A stretch of DNA of 5,032 nucleotides, taken from Desulfobacterales bacterium (GTDB lineage: Bacteria; Desulfobacterota; DSM-4660; Desulfatiglandales; Desulfatiglandaceae). The stretch's first letter is position 1. The number at the start of each line of letters is the position of its first letter. The position numbers and the translations under genes are program-made. The notes below the pieces were generated by a model. It saw nothing but the letters and a program-made list of their open reading frames with translations, was not told the DNA's origin and made no database searches. Positions 1-4,971 of this stretch are shown piece by piece. Where the stretch lies: NCBI GenBank assembly GCA_022013615.1, contig JAKLQB010000489.1, positions 1-5,032 on the forward strand, read 5' to 3'.

Positions 1-964
1 TGATCACTTGATCGATAAAGGTCGGCGGGCAGGTCACCACGATGCCGGCGCCGGCTTTTTCTTCCAGATGCGGAATTCTGGTTACACCGTCCACCACGGG
101 CCCTACCCGCAGGGAACAGGAAAGCATTTTGCTTGGCAGGTTATTGTCAAGCAGATATTTATAGGCTTTTTTAAATATGGCCAGTTCCGCCCATCTGACA
201 TCCATGTCTGTAAGTTCGATGCCTTTTTCTGCGGCAAAATCTCTCAGGCCGCCGAGATCTCCATATCGCGATTCCATGTGGGTAATTACCGAACGCCATT
301 TTGACAGGTCTACATTGTTCTTTTTCGCAGTTTCAAGCCCGCGTTTAACGGATTCAGTACAGTCAACGAGCTGGGGCAAAACAAATGTCAGGGTATTGTT
401 GGTTGAAATGCCTTTCGAGGTCAAAAATTCAATCACATCATACCCTTCTTTGGAGCCGGGAATCTTAATCATGACATTGGGATTGATTTTTGCAATATCG
501 AGGGCTTGTTTCATCATGGCCTCTTTGTCAAAAACGCTTCGCGGATCCACCTGGCCGGAAAGATATCCCTCTTTGTATCCGGTTTTTTCAAACAGCGGTA
601 AATACATGTCCGAGCCGCGCTTGACCACCCGCTTGTAAAGCAGCCAGAACAGGGTTTCTTTATCGAGCCCGGGGTTTTCGGCAATGATCTCCCTGGTAAC
701 GCCTTCCCAATACGGCGGATCATCCTGAATAGCCTGCAGGGACAGTGGCGGATTGGTGGTCACACCCCTGAACAACTGATTTTCCGGCGCGTTGTTGTCG
801 TACATGCGGTCGAATTGGCGCTGCAGGGTTTCACGATCTCCTGCTTCGGCTTTAGCAAGCATTTTACGGCACCAGTTATTGAAAATTACCGGAGATGAGT
901 CCCACCAGATTTCCATTCCTGGGCTGATTTCGACCAGTTTTTCAATCAGGTTCTTCTCTTCCAT
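1..964 (-). CDS. Transaldolase-family class I aldolase, 3'-truncated by the window edge
   Basis: I translated this frame by hand from the minus strand; it stays open for 321 codons and runs off the left edge. The fold is a Schiff-base TIM barrel of the transaldolase/fructose-6-phosphate aldolase family, expected in the cytosol and acting on sugar phosphates. Landmarks: WWDSSPV near the N terminus (D22, likely equivalent to TalB Asp17), GVTTNPPLSL (N71, the TTNP motif), GQVDPR (Q138), MIKIPGSKEG with the Schiff-base lysine K167, and late-barrel strands MLSCSLRVGP and GIVVTCPPTF. The start is ATG with AAGGAGG at 971-977, six bases upstream. Two oddities: about 30 extra residues lie between D22 and TTNP compared with TalB, and Q138 sits where TalB has Glu96, as in FSA-type aldolases. 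The TalB/FSA phosphate-binding Arg is not obvious in RSVITHMESRYG. Family assignment is firm; the exact reaction (transaldolase or aldolase) is not. Confidence 0.92.
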   Translation of the reverse strand, partial: MEEKNLIEKLVEISPGMEIWWDSSPVIFNNWCRKMLAKAEAGDRETLQRQFDRMYDNNAPENQLFRGVTTNPPLSLQAIQDDPPYWEGVTREIIAENPGLDKETLFWLLYKRVVKRGSDMYLPLFEKTGYKEGYLSGQVDPRSVFDKEAMMKQALDIAKINPNVMIKIPGSKEGYDVIEFLTSKGISTNNTLTFVLPQLVDCTESVKRGLETAKKNNVDLSKWRSVITHMESRYGDLGGLRDFAAEKGIELTDMDVRWAELAIFKKAYKYLLDNNLPSKMLSCSLRVGPVVDGVTRIPHLEEKAGAGIVVTCPPTFIDQVI

Positions 965-1115
965 CGGTTTCCTCCTTAAAGCCACATTTCATTACATCTA
1001 TTGGTTTGCCTCCTCCCGCATCAAACCCAGGAAGCCTTTGCTGCCATTGCTTTGATTCCCGCCTTAACGGGTCCGATGTATATTGTTGTAGATGTATAGA
1101 CAGATTGCAGCTTTA

Positions 1116-1143
1116 TTTATAGGTATAGTCGACTTCTTGTCAA
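1116..1143 (-). promoter_or_regulatory. Sigma-70-type promoter for the transaldolase-like gene
   Basis: On the minus strand there is a perfect -35 box TTGACA (plus 1138-1143), a 16-bp spacer and TATAAA (plus 1116-1121, five of six matches to TATAAT). Transcription would start near 1109, giving a leader of about 145 nt before the ATG at 964. The leader (965-1110) holds two overlapping mini-ORFs without convincing RBSs: 8 codons at 1047-1021 and 7 codons at 1021-998, which share the bases TGATG. I do not annotate these as genes. Confidence 0.6.
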
Positions 1144-1205
1144 CAAAAATCAGTTGTCTAATCAAAATTTAACATTCGCACTGAATCCCCTAATCCAGAC
1201 AAGCA

Positions 1206-1273
1206 GGTCGAAGCGCAGCGGAAATCCCGTCTTCAGCGGGGTTGGAGCAAAGTGGAAATCCCGATTTATGGGG
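1206..1273. repeat. Two degenerate 34-bp tandem repeats
   Basis: Units 1206-1239 and 1240-1273 align without gaps at roughly 70 percent identity. They share a perfect 10-mer GGAAATCCCG (1220-1229 and 1254-1263), the start GGT, and an internal AGC. In unit 1 CCCG and CGGG can pair around TCTTCAG; in unit 2 TCCC can pair with GGGA. This looks like an old tandem duplication of a short hairpin-forming repeat rather than a coding sequence. Confidence 0.55.
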
Positions 1274-1430
1274 GAGCCCACAGGAAAACGTCAAAGTCAA
1301 ACGGATTCTCTACAAAATCCCCCCTGGCCCAGACCAAGCCTTGATACGTTGTGAGAGAGGGTGATCGAGCATAATTGCTTCGTCAGGTTACGACATATAG
1401 CCACCAAGTCGCGACAGGGCAGGCCTCAAT

Positions 1431-1480
1431 CCCCCTTTAATAAAGGGGGACTTAAGATTTTCCCCCCTTTAAAAAGGGGG
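1431..1480. repeat. Double CCCCCTTT/AAAGGGGG palindromic repeat
   Basis: Two hairpins sit 12 bp apart. The first (1431-1449) is a perfect palindrome, CCCCCTTT-AAT-AAAGGGGG. The second (1462-1480) is C6TTT followed by A5G5. The 3' arm of the first can also pair with the 5' arm of the second, so alternative folds exist. Translated forward this gives the PQSPFNKGGL-type peptide, a well-known spurious product of a short dispersed repeat in cyanobacterial and deltaproteobacterial genomes. It could also act as a bidirectional transcription block between the divergent genes, but there is no T-tract right after either stem. Confidence 0.75.
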
Positions 1481-1572
1481 TTAGGGGTGATTTTGAAATC
1501 AAAGACATTTCATATTAAAATCATTATGTTAAATCCAATTTTGACTTTGCCCTGGTAAAAACCTGCTGAGGG

Positions 1573-1601
1573 TTGTCATTCTGAACGAAACATTGTATTT
1601 A
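1573..1601 (+). promoter_or_regulatory. Weak candidate promoter for the response regulator
   Basis: TTGTCA (1573-1578, five of six matches to the -35 box), a 17-bp spacer and TATTTA (1596-1601, a poor -10 box) precede the gene. TAGTAT at 1600-1605 is a better -10 but has no matching -35. The start point would fall near 1608, at the left edge of the palindrome at 1606-1633. This is suggestive only. Confidence 0.25.
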
Positions 1602-1605
1602 GTAT

Positions 1606-1633
1606 AGACCTCGTTAACCACTTAACGAGATCT
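1606..1633 (+). promoter_or_regulatory. Near-perfect palindrome upstream of the RBS: candidate operator or 5' hairpin
   Basis: CTCGTTAA (1610-1617) and TTAACGAG (1622-1629) are perfect inverted arms around CCAC. After one mismatch the arms extend by AGA/TCT (1606-1608 and 1631-1633), so 11 of 12 positions per arm pair. The palindrome ends seven bases before the RBS AAGGAGG (1640-1646). In DNA it could be a repressor or autoregulatory site; in RNA it would form a stable hairpin at or near the 5' end of the regulator mRNA. Structure is seen, function is inferred. Confidence 0.45.
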
Positions 1634-1653
1634 GAACACAAGGAGGATATCTT

Positions 1654-2181
1654 ATGGACGCTGAAAAGATTATTGCCGGGAAAAAAATTCTCATCGTAGA
1701 TGATGAAAAGGAAGTCCTTGATAGCTTGATTGACCTGCTTGAAATCTGCAAGATCGATACAGCCTTGTCCTTTGAAGAAGGAAAGAGGCTGCTTGAAGAG
1801 AACTACTACGACCTTGCAGTCCTCGACATTATGGGCGTAAAAGGATTTGACCTCTTGAAAATCGCGAACGAGAGGAACGTTCCTGCCCTTATGCTCACGG
1901 CCCACGGACTATCCGAGGAAAACCTCAAAAAATCTGCCAAAGATGGCGCTGCCTATTATGCGCCAAAAGATGAAATGAAAAACATCGGGGTTTTCGTCGC
2001 AGACGTCATTGAGGCAATGGAAAAGAAAAAGAACCCCTGGATTAGATGGTTCGATAGGCTGGGCAGCTTCTACGATAGGAAGTTTGGGGGGACCGATTGG
2101 AGAGAAAAGGAAAAGAAGTTTTGGGAAGAGAGAATTAAGGCTCGGGGGTATCCATTTGACTCCAGTGACCCCAACATATAG
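1654..2181 (+). CDS. Receiver-domain response regulator without an output domain
   Basis: The 175-residue protein has a CheY-like receiver at residues 10-123: hydrophobic strand ILIV, acidic pair D16-D17, phospho-acceptor D58 in LAVLDIMG, switch threonine T82 in LMLTAHG, and the conserved lysine K105 in YAPKDEM. All catalytic residues are present, so it should accept phosphate from a histidine kinase. The loop after D58 reads DIMGVKGFDLL, about two residues shorter than the usual D-x-x-MP-x-x-G form. From residue 127 a tail of about 50 residues, rich in Trp, Phe, Arg and Lys (PWIRWFDRLG, DWREKEKKFW), replaces a DNA-binding or enzymatic domain; no helix-turn-helix is visible. The start is set by AAGGAGG at 1640-1646, seven bases before ATG. 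No histidine kinase lies beside it, so its partner must be encoded elsewhere. A single-domain signalling relay, acting by protein contact, is the likeliest role. Confidence 0.94.
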   Translation: MDAEKIIAGKKILIVDDEKEVLDSLIDLLEICKIDTALSFEEGKRLLEENYYDLAVLDIMGVKGFDLLKIANERNVPALMLTAHGLSEENLKKSAKDGAAYYAPKDEMKNIGVFVADVIEAMEKKKNPWIRWFDRLGSFYDRKFGGTDWREKEKKFWEERIKARGYPFDSSDPNI

Positions 2182-2188
2182 CGTTGGG
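2170..2188. terminator. Weak hairpin between convergent genes
   Basis: CCCAAC (2170-2175) and GTTGGG (2183-2188) form a 6-bp stem with a 7-nt loop that contains the TAG stop of the response regulator gene. It lies in the 15-bp gap region between two convergent genes, where a bidirectional terminator is expected. The flank is AT-rich but has no clear T-tract on either strand, so terminator function is doubtful. Confidence 0.3.
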
Positions 2189-2196
2189 AATTAATG

Positions 2197-3150
2197 TTAA
2201 ACCGCAACACCGTATTCCTTTTTAATAAACTTCAGATTCTCTATAGCATTATCATATTTGATCTTGCCGTAATTGTAGTAATCAAATTCAATTTTTGAAA
2301 TGTTTAACTGGATCAGGCTCCACAGAAACCAGTAAATATCCGGAAACGGTTTGAACAGATCTATAAAATACAGCTCTCGATCAAAATCCTCACCGTTACA
2401 GTACGCTTTGACAATCCCTTTTTCCGCCTGGCGAGAAACCAGGATCTCCTGGAACATATCGGCAATATCGTAGTATCTCGGCGCCATCCCGGCATACTCC
2501 CAGTCGATGATATACATGGGAGAGCCGTACCGTGGCAGCGCTTCCTCATTGATCAGAATAAAATTATCGGCCAGCAGGTCGTTATGGCAGGCCGTGTATT
2601 CACTCTCCGGAATGTTGATAATCTGTGTCAGCTTGTCCAGCCGTTCGATGGTGCCGGCGATGTCGAATTCCGTATACGCAACATTTAGATCGGCAAGTAT
2701 CGCCGCCATTTTTCTCACTTCAACCAGGGGGTTGAAAATTTTCTTCAGTTTTACACCGCTCTCATGGATTTTGCGAATCGGATCAACGATTTTCGGATAC
2801 AGCGATTTATCCAAAAAGTGATCGTTAGTCAGGACAATCGAATCTCCGATGAACTCCACGATGGTGACCCCTTTTTCGGGCATATATTTAACGACGTTGG
2901 AAGATACGCCTATTTTTGCCATCTCCGTTTGGGCATGGGCCTCATTGTCGCGGTTGATAAAAAGATCGGTCTTATCACCGTAGATCCGAATGGTGTAGTC
3001 GCCTTTTTCCGACTGAATCCGGTACAGTTTATTGGTTATCCCGCCGCTAAGCTGGATGATACGAACATCAATGCCCTTCCATTCAGGCAAAAGCTCATAA
3101 CAGATTTCTTGGGTGAATTCCTGATCCAAAAGGCGCGTTGCCGTGCACAT
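2197..3150 (-). CDS. Choline/ethanolamine-kinase-like phosphotransferase
   Basis: The 317-residue protein has the aminoglycoside-phosphotransferase/choline kinase fold and probably transfers phosphate from ATP to a small alcohol such as choline or ethanolamine in the cytosol. N-lobe: a nucleotide loop LSGGITNKLYRI (34-45), and YTIRIYG (52-58) with R55, matching the LLRIYG motif of choline kinases rather than a Lys. INRDNE (65-70) corresponds to their (I/D)RxxE helix. Catalytic loop: CHNDLLADNF (188-197) with base D191 and metal ligand N196. DFG-equivalent: IIDWEYAG (214-221) with D216 and E218, then PRYYDIADM, which is typical of LicA and choline kinases. Length fits bacterial LicA-like enzymes. 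ATG is preceded by AGAGGAT at 3157-3163. Its substrate cannot be read from the sequence; a distant aminoglycoside or homoserine kinase-like role is less likely. It converges on the response regulator and diverges from the TRAP receptor gene. Confidence 0.9.
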   Translation of the reverse strand: MCTATRLLDQEFTQEICYELLPEWKGIDVRIIQLSGGITNKLYRIQSEKGDYTIRIYGDKTDLFINRDNEAHAQTEMAKIGVSSNVVKYMPEKGVTIVEFIGDSIVLTNDHFLDKSLYPKIVDPIRKIHESGVKLKKIFNPLVEVRKMAAILADLNVAYTEFDIAGTIERLDKLTQIINIPESEYTACHNDLLADNFILINEEALPRYGSPMYIIDWEYAGMAPRYYDIADMFQEILVSRQAEKGIVKAYCNGEDFDRELYFIDLFKPFPDIYWFLWSLIQLNISKIEFDYYNYGKIKYDNAIENLKFIKKEYGVAV

Positions 3151-3191
3151 GTCGATATCCTCTTTTTAGGTCTAAATAGTGAAGGCAAAAG

Positions 3192-3219
3192 AATATAGCG
3201 GGGGTATGTATTGAGTCAA
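3192..3219 (-). promoter_or_regulatory. Sigma-70-type promoter for the kinase-like gene
   Basis: On the minus strand TTGACT (plus 3214-3219, five of six), a 16-bp spacer and TATATT (plus 3192-3197, five of six) lie about 40 bp upstream of the ATG at 3150. The -35 box is inside a perfect palindrome ATTGA-G-TCAAT (3210-3220), which could be part of an operator. Confidence 0.6.
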
Positions 3220-3240
3220 TCCATTTTTTACACAAAAACC

Positions 3241-3270
3241 TTGACAGCACATTGTTCAGCAATGTAGTTT
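3241..3270 (+). promoter_or_regulatory. Candidate promoter and operator for the TRAP receptor transcript
   Basis: A perfect TTGACA (3241-3246) is followed after 18 bp by TAGTTT (3265-3270), a weak -10. The spacer contains the inverted repeat ACATTG-N5-CAATGT (3249-3265), well placed for a repressor site. If used, this promoter gives a leader of about 235 nt before dctP. The -35 box and palindrome are clear; the -10 is poor, so promoter use is uncertain. Confidence 0.35.
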
Positions 3271-3345
3271 GATACTCCGCAGTTAAAAGCCCTTGTAAGC
3301 ACCTGAAATAATTAAATTTGGTTAATTTTTATGGAGATTACTAAA

Positions 3346-3417
3346 ATGAATGATTTAAAACACTTAGCGAATCATGCCATGATAATCATAGAGAACTTTG
3401 GATTCTCAAGTTATTAA
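3346..3417 (+). CDS. Possible 23-codon small ORF in the dctP leader
   Basis: ATG at 3346 follows GGAG (3333-3336) at nine bases, and the frame reads 23 codons to TAA at 3415-3417. The peptide starts MNDLKHLANHAM, has an Ile-rich centre and ends GFSSY. An in-frame ATG at 3331 would give 28 codons but has no RBS. I recognise no family. It may be a leader peptide, a small protein, or chance in AT-rich DNA. Confidence 0.25.
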   Translation: MNDLKHLANHAMIIIENFGFSSY

Positions 3418-3434
3418 CAGCCGTGATATATAGA

Positions 3435-3482
3435 AAGGAGGTGAGGCTTGTCTGAATGTATGATGTAGATACATGTTGGTGA
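3435..3482 (+). promoter_or_regulatory. Near-ideal Shine-Dalgarno followed only by mini-ORFs
   Basis: AAGGAGGTGA (3435-3444) matches the 16S rRNA anti-SD almost fully, stronger than the SD of dctP itself (TAAGGAGGT, 3498-3506). Behind it lie only tiny frames: TTG at 3448 (6 codons, MSECMM) and ATG at 3456 (8 codons, MYDVDTCW, stop TGA at 3480-3482). The second contains the inverted repeat ATGTAT-N7-ATACAT (3456-3474). This may be a leader peptide, a ribosome standby site, or the scar of a lost gene. The sequence is plain; the role is inferred. Confidence 0.4.
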
Positions 3483-3511
3483 ACCATTAATTTAAATTAA
3501 GGAGGTAAAAA

Positions 3512-4564
3512 ATGAAAAGACGTGATTTTCTCAAAAAAGCAGGAGTGGGAGCAGCCGCAGCAGTGGCAGCCACAGCGGTAAACGCGCCCTTTGTGCATGC
3601 GGCAAAGAAAACGACCATCAAGTGGAGAATGCAAACCTATGCCGGCCCAGCCTTAGCCGCGCATGTCTGCAAACCGGCAATCGATGCGTTTAACAAAGCA
3701 GCCAATGGCGAGATGGTGATCGAATTGTACAATGCGGATCAGCTGGTACCCACGGGTGAGCTGTTTAGAGCCATGCAAAAGGGGACAATTGATGCCGTCC
3801 AGAGTGATGATGACTCCATCGCGGCGCCTGTGGACGTGTCCATATTTGGCGCTTACTTCCCCTTTGCGTCACGTTACTCGCTGGATGTTCCCGTGCTGTG
3901 GAACTGGTATGGGCTGAACGAAATCTGGGAGGAAGCCTTCTCTGAAGTAAAAGGCGTCACCTGGCTGAGTGTCGGGGCCTGGGACCCATGCAATTTCGCT
4001 ACCACCAAGCCGATCCGACACCTTGAAGACCTCAAGGGACTGAGAGTGTTCAGCTTTCCCACCGGGGGCAGGTTTATGCAACAATTCGGCGTAGTCCCGA
4101 TGGCCCTGCCCTGGGAGGACATTGAGATGGCCGTTCAAACGGGTGAACTGGACGGTGTTGCCTGGTCCGGCATCACCGAGGATTATACTGTGGGATGGGC
4201 GGATGTCACCAATTATTATCTGACCAATCCCATATCTGGTGCCTTGGCGGGGTCGGATTTTGCGGACTTCGATTCATGGAACGCCCTGCCGGAGCACCTG
4301 AAGACGTTGTTCCGGCTTTCCATGGACAGTTCGCACTACTACAGACAACACTGGTACTGGTGGGGTGAAGCGCACTACCGCACCAAGGGCGGGAAACTGA
4401 AGCTCACCTCTATCCCACAAGAAGAGTGGAAGATCGTGGAAGATGCCGCACTCAAATTCTGGGACGAGACTGCCAAAAAGAGCCCCAGGAGTGCCAAGGT
4501 GGTAAAAATACTCAAAGAATACGCCCAAACCATGAAAGACGCCGGTCCTCCCTACCGGTACTAA
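3512..4564 (+). CDS. dctP: TRAP transporter substrate-binding protein, DctP family, Tat-exported
   Basis: The 350-residue protein is the periplasmic receptor of a tripartite ATP-independent transporter, which imports a small, usually carboxylate, solute using an ion gradient. The N terminus MKRRDFLKKAG is a twin-arginine (Tat) signal, followed by an Ala-rich core and a likely cleavage after VHA (A30). The mature part shows the family order: IKWRMQTYAGP (first strand), GEMVIELYNADQLVPTGELF (66-85), the signature LKGLRVFSFPTGGRFMQQFGV (174-194), then PWEDIEMAVQTGELDGV (200-216). At the place of the ligand-binding Arg of the LKGLKxR motif (Arg147 in SiaP) it has F180; R178 or R187 might substitute. 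It is rich in aromatic residues, as are TakP-like receptors. ATG is set by TAAGGAGGT at 3498-3506. The DctQ and DctM membrane partners usual in the operon are not visible downstream. The ligand is unknown. Confidence 0.95.
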   Translation: MKRRDFLKKAGVGAAAAVAATAVNAPFVHAAKKTTIKWRMQTYAGPALAAHVCKPAIDAFNKAANGEMVIELYNADQLVPTGELFRAMQKGTIDAVQSDDDSIAAPVDVSIFGAYFPFASRYSLDVPVLWNWYGLNEIWEEAFSEVKGVTWLSVGAWDPCNFATTKPIRHLEDLKGLRVFSFPTGGRFMQQFGVVPMALPWEDIEMAVQTGELDGVAWSGITEDYTVGWADVTNYYLTNPISGALAGSDFADFDSWNALPEHLKTLFRLSMDSSHYYRQHWYWWGEAHYRTKGGKLKLTSIPQEEWKIVEDAALKFWDETAKKSPRSAKVVKILKEYAQTMKDAGPPYRY

Positions 4565-4598
4565 TGCATTGGGCACGAAAAGTTTAGTATAGCCTAAA

Positions 4599-4653
4599 GG
4601 TTAGCCTTCCCTATCTTCGGAGTAGAACCGATAGGGAAAGTAAACCCCTAACC
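4599..4653 (+). terminator. Strong two-tier hairpin after dctP, without a T-tract
   Basis: TTCCCTATC (4607-4615) and GATAGGGAA (4630-4638) form a perfect 9-bp stem around 14 nt. Outside it GGTTAG (4599-4604) pairs with CTAACC (4648-4653). It starts 35 bp after the dctP stop. The bases after the stem are AGTAAACCCC, so this is not a classic Rho-independent terminator; mRNA 3'-end protection, which often raises binding-protein levels over membrane subunits, is an alternative. Confidence 0.4.
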
Positions 4654-4666
4654 CGGATAAACCGGA

Positions 4667-4694
4667 ATTGACTATTGAATATTGACTATTGAAT
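4667..4694. repeat. Perfect 14-bp tandem repeat, two copies
   Basis: ATTGACTATTGAAT occurs twice head to tail (4667-4680 and 4681-4694). Its ATTGAAT half recurs inverted at 4861-4867. Short iterated ATTGA(C/A)TATTGAAT runs are a familiar intergenic motif next to palindromic repeats in such genomes; this is recollection, not a search. Confidence 0.85.
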
Positions 4695-4867
4695 ATTTGT
4701 GGATGTCGCATCGTTCCATCAATTTAATCTCTATTAGTGTTTAGTTCCCCGCGACTTGCCGCGATAAAATTTCTTTTGCATTAGATGATACCCCGCGACT
4801 TGCCGCGAGGGATTCGTTGATGGCTTTTTATAATTGATCCGCCGGAGGCGGACCTTAAATATTCAAT
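4688..4867. mobile_element. Composite palindromic, MITE-like repeat element
   Basis: Perfect 11-bp terminal inverted repeats, ATTGAATATTT (4688-4698) and AAATATTCAAT (4857-4867), bound 180 bp with no credible ORF. Inside are two identical 18-mers CCCCGCGACTTGCCGCGA (4747-4764 and 4791-4808), each with CGCG arms able to pair around ACTTGC, and the perfect hairpin TCCGCC-GGA-GGCGGA (4838-4852). Multiple palindromes within terminal inverted repeats suggest a non-autonomous REP or MITE-type element. No transposase is present and no clear target-site duplication is visible, so the mobile label is tentative; a cluster of separate intergenic repeats is the alternative. Confidence 0.45.
4747..4808. 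repeat. 18-bp direct repeat with hairpin arms, period 44 bp
   Basis: The 18-mer CCCCGCGACTTGCCGCGA is identical at 4747-4764 and 4791-4808. The second copy continues GGG, giving fuller pairing with its CCC. The form is close to CCCCGC..GCGGGG extragenic palindromes that I recall from deltaproteobacterial genomes. Confidence 0.8.
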
Positions 4868-4971
4868 CATTTGAAGATAGCGAAAATATCCGAGGCGATT
4901 TAAGAGACTATGTGGTTGACGGTTGGGGAGGGCGTTTTGATGACTCCTGGGAGGAACTGAGCGGATGGTAA
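4861..4971 (+). pseudogene. Coding-like remnant with unrecognised product
   Basis: Just inside the right end of the repeat element, the plus-strand frame reads to TAA at 4969-4971. The peptide begins IQSFEDSENIRGDL and ends with DGWGGRFDD and WEELSGW. Its acidic, Gly/Trp-rich composition looks like real protein, unlike other frames nearby. There is no ATG in frame; a TTG at 4834 lies in the repeat and has no RBS. It may be the C-terminal piece of a gene cut by the element. I do not recognise the family. Confidence 0.35.

Larger units (their letters stand above)
1144..1653. other. Gene-free intergenic stretch between divergent genes
   Basis: About 510 bp separate the aldolase promoter from the response regulator start. 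Open frames here (for example 1154-1354 and 1361-1558, plus strand) have no RBS and low-complexity, repeat-derived translations, so I do not call them genes. The stretch holds a degenerate tandem repeat (1206-1273), a double hairpin repeat (1431-1480), a second AT-rich fold at 1489-1522 (TGAAAT-N7-ATTTCA with outer GATTT/AAATC arms), and the regulator's upstream region. A fragment TGTCATTCTGAACGAA at 1574-1589 resembles the widespread TGTCATTCTGAGCGAAG genomic repeat, which hints at decayed repeat DNA. Confidence 0.6.

Noticed and set aside
177..638. Plus-strand open frame of 153 codons, plus other open frames over 8-1055
   Set aside because: They lie opposite the transaldolase-like gene, whose motifs are unmistakable on the minus strand; no RBS and no recognisable protein features.
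1361..1558. Plus-strand frame giving a PQSPFNKGGL-type peptide
   Set aside because: The peptide is the translation of the CCCCCTTT/AAAGGGGG palindromic repeat, a known source of false gene calls; no RBS.
1576..1905. Minus-strand frame of 109 codons overlapping the response regulator
   Set aside because: Shadow of the receiver gene, which has an RBS and all catalytic residues on the plus strand.
2764..3198. Plus-strand frame of 144 codons inside the kinase-like gene
   Set aside because: Antisense shadow of the choline-kinase-like CDS; no family features.
3487..3500. Perfect 14-bp palindrome TTAATTTAAATTAA just before the dctP SD
   Set aside because: Pure A/T self-complementarity in AT-rich DNA is common by chance and would form a very weak hairpin.
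4569..4588. GGGCACGAAAAGTTTA as a sigma-54 promoter
   Set aside because: The -24-like GGCAC is present but the -12 TTGC element is not, and no intact gene follows.
4667..4867. CRISPR-like array from the repeated 14- and 18-mers
   Set aside because: Only two copies of each, repeats too short or directly abutting, no regular spacers and no cas genes.
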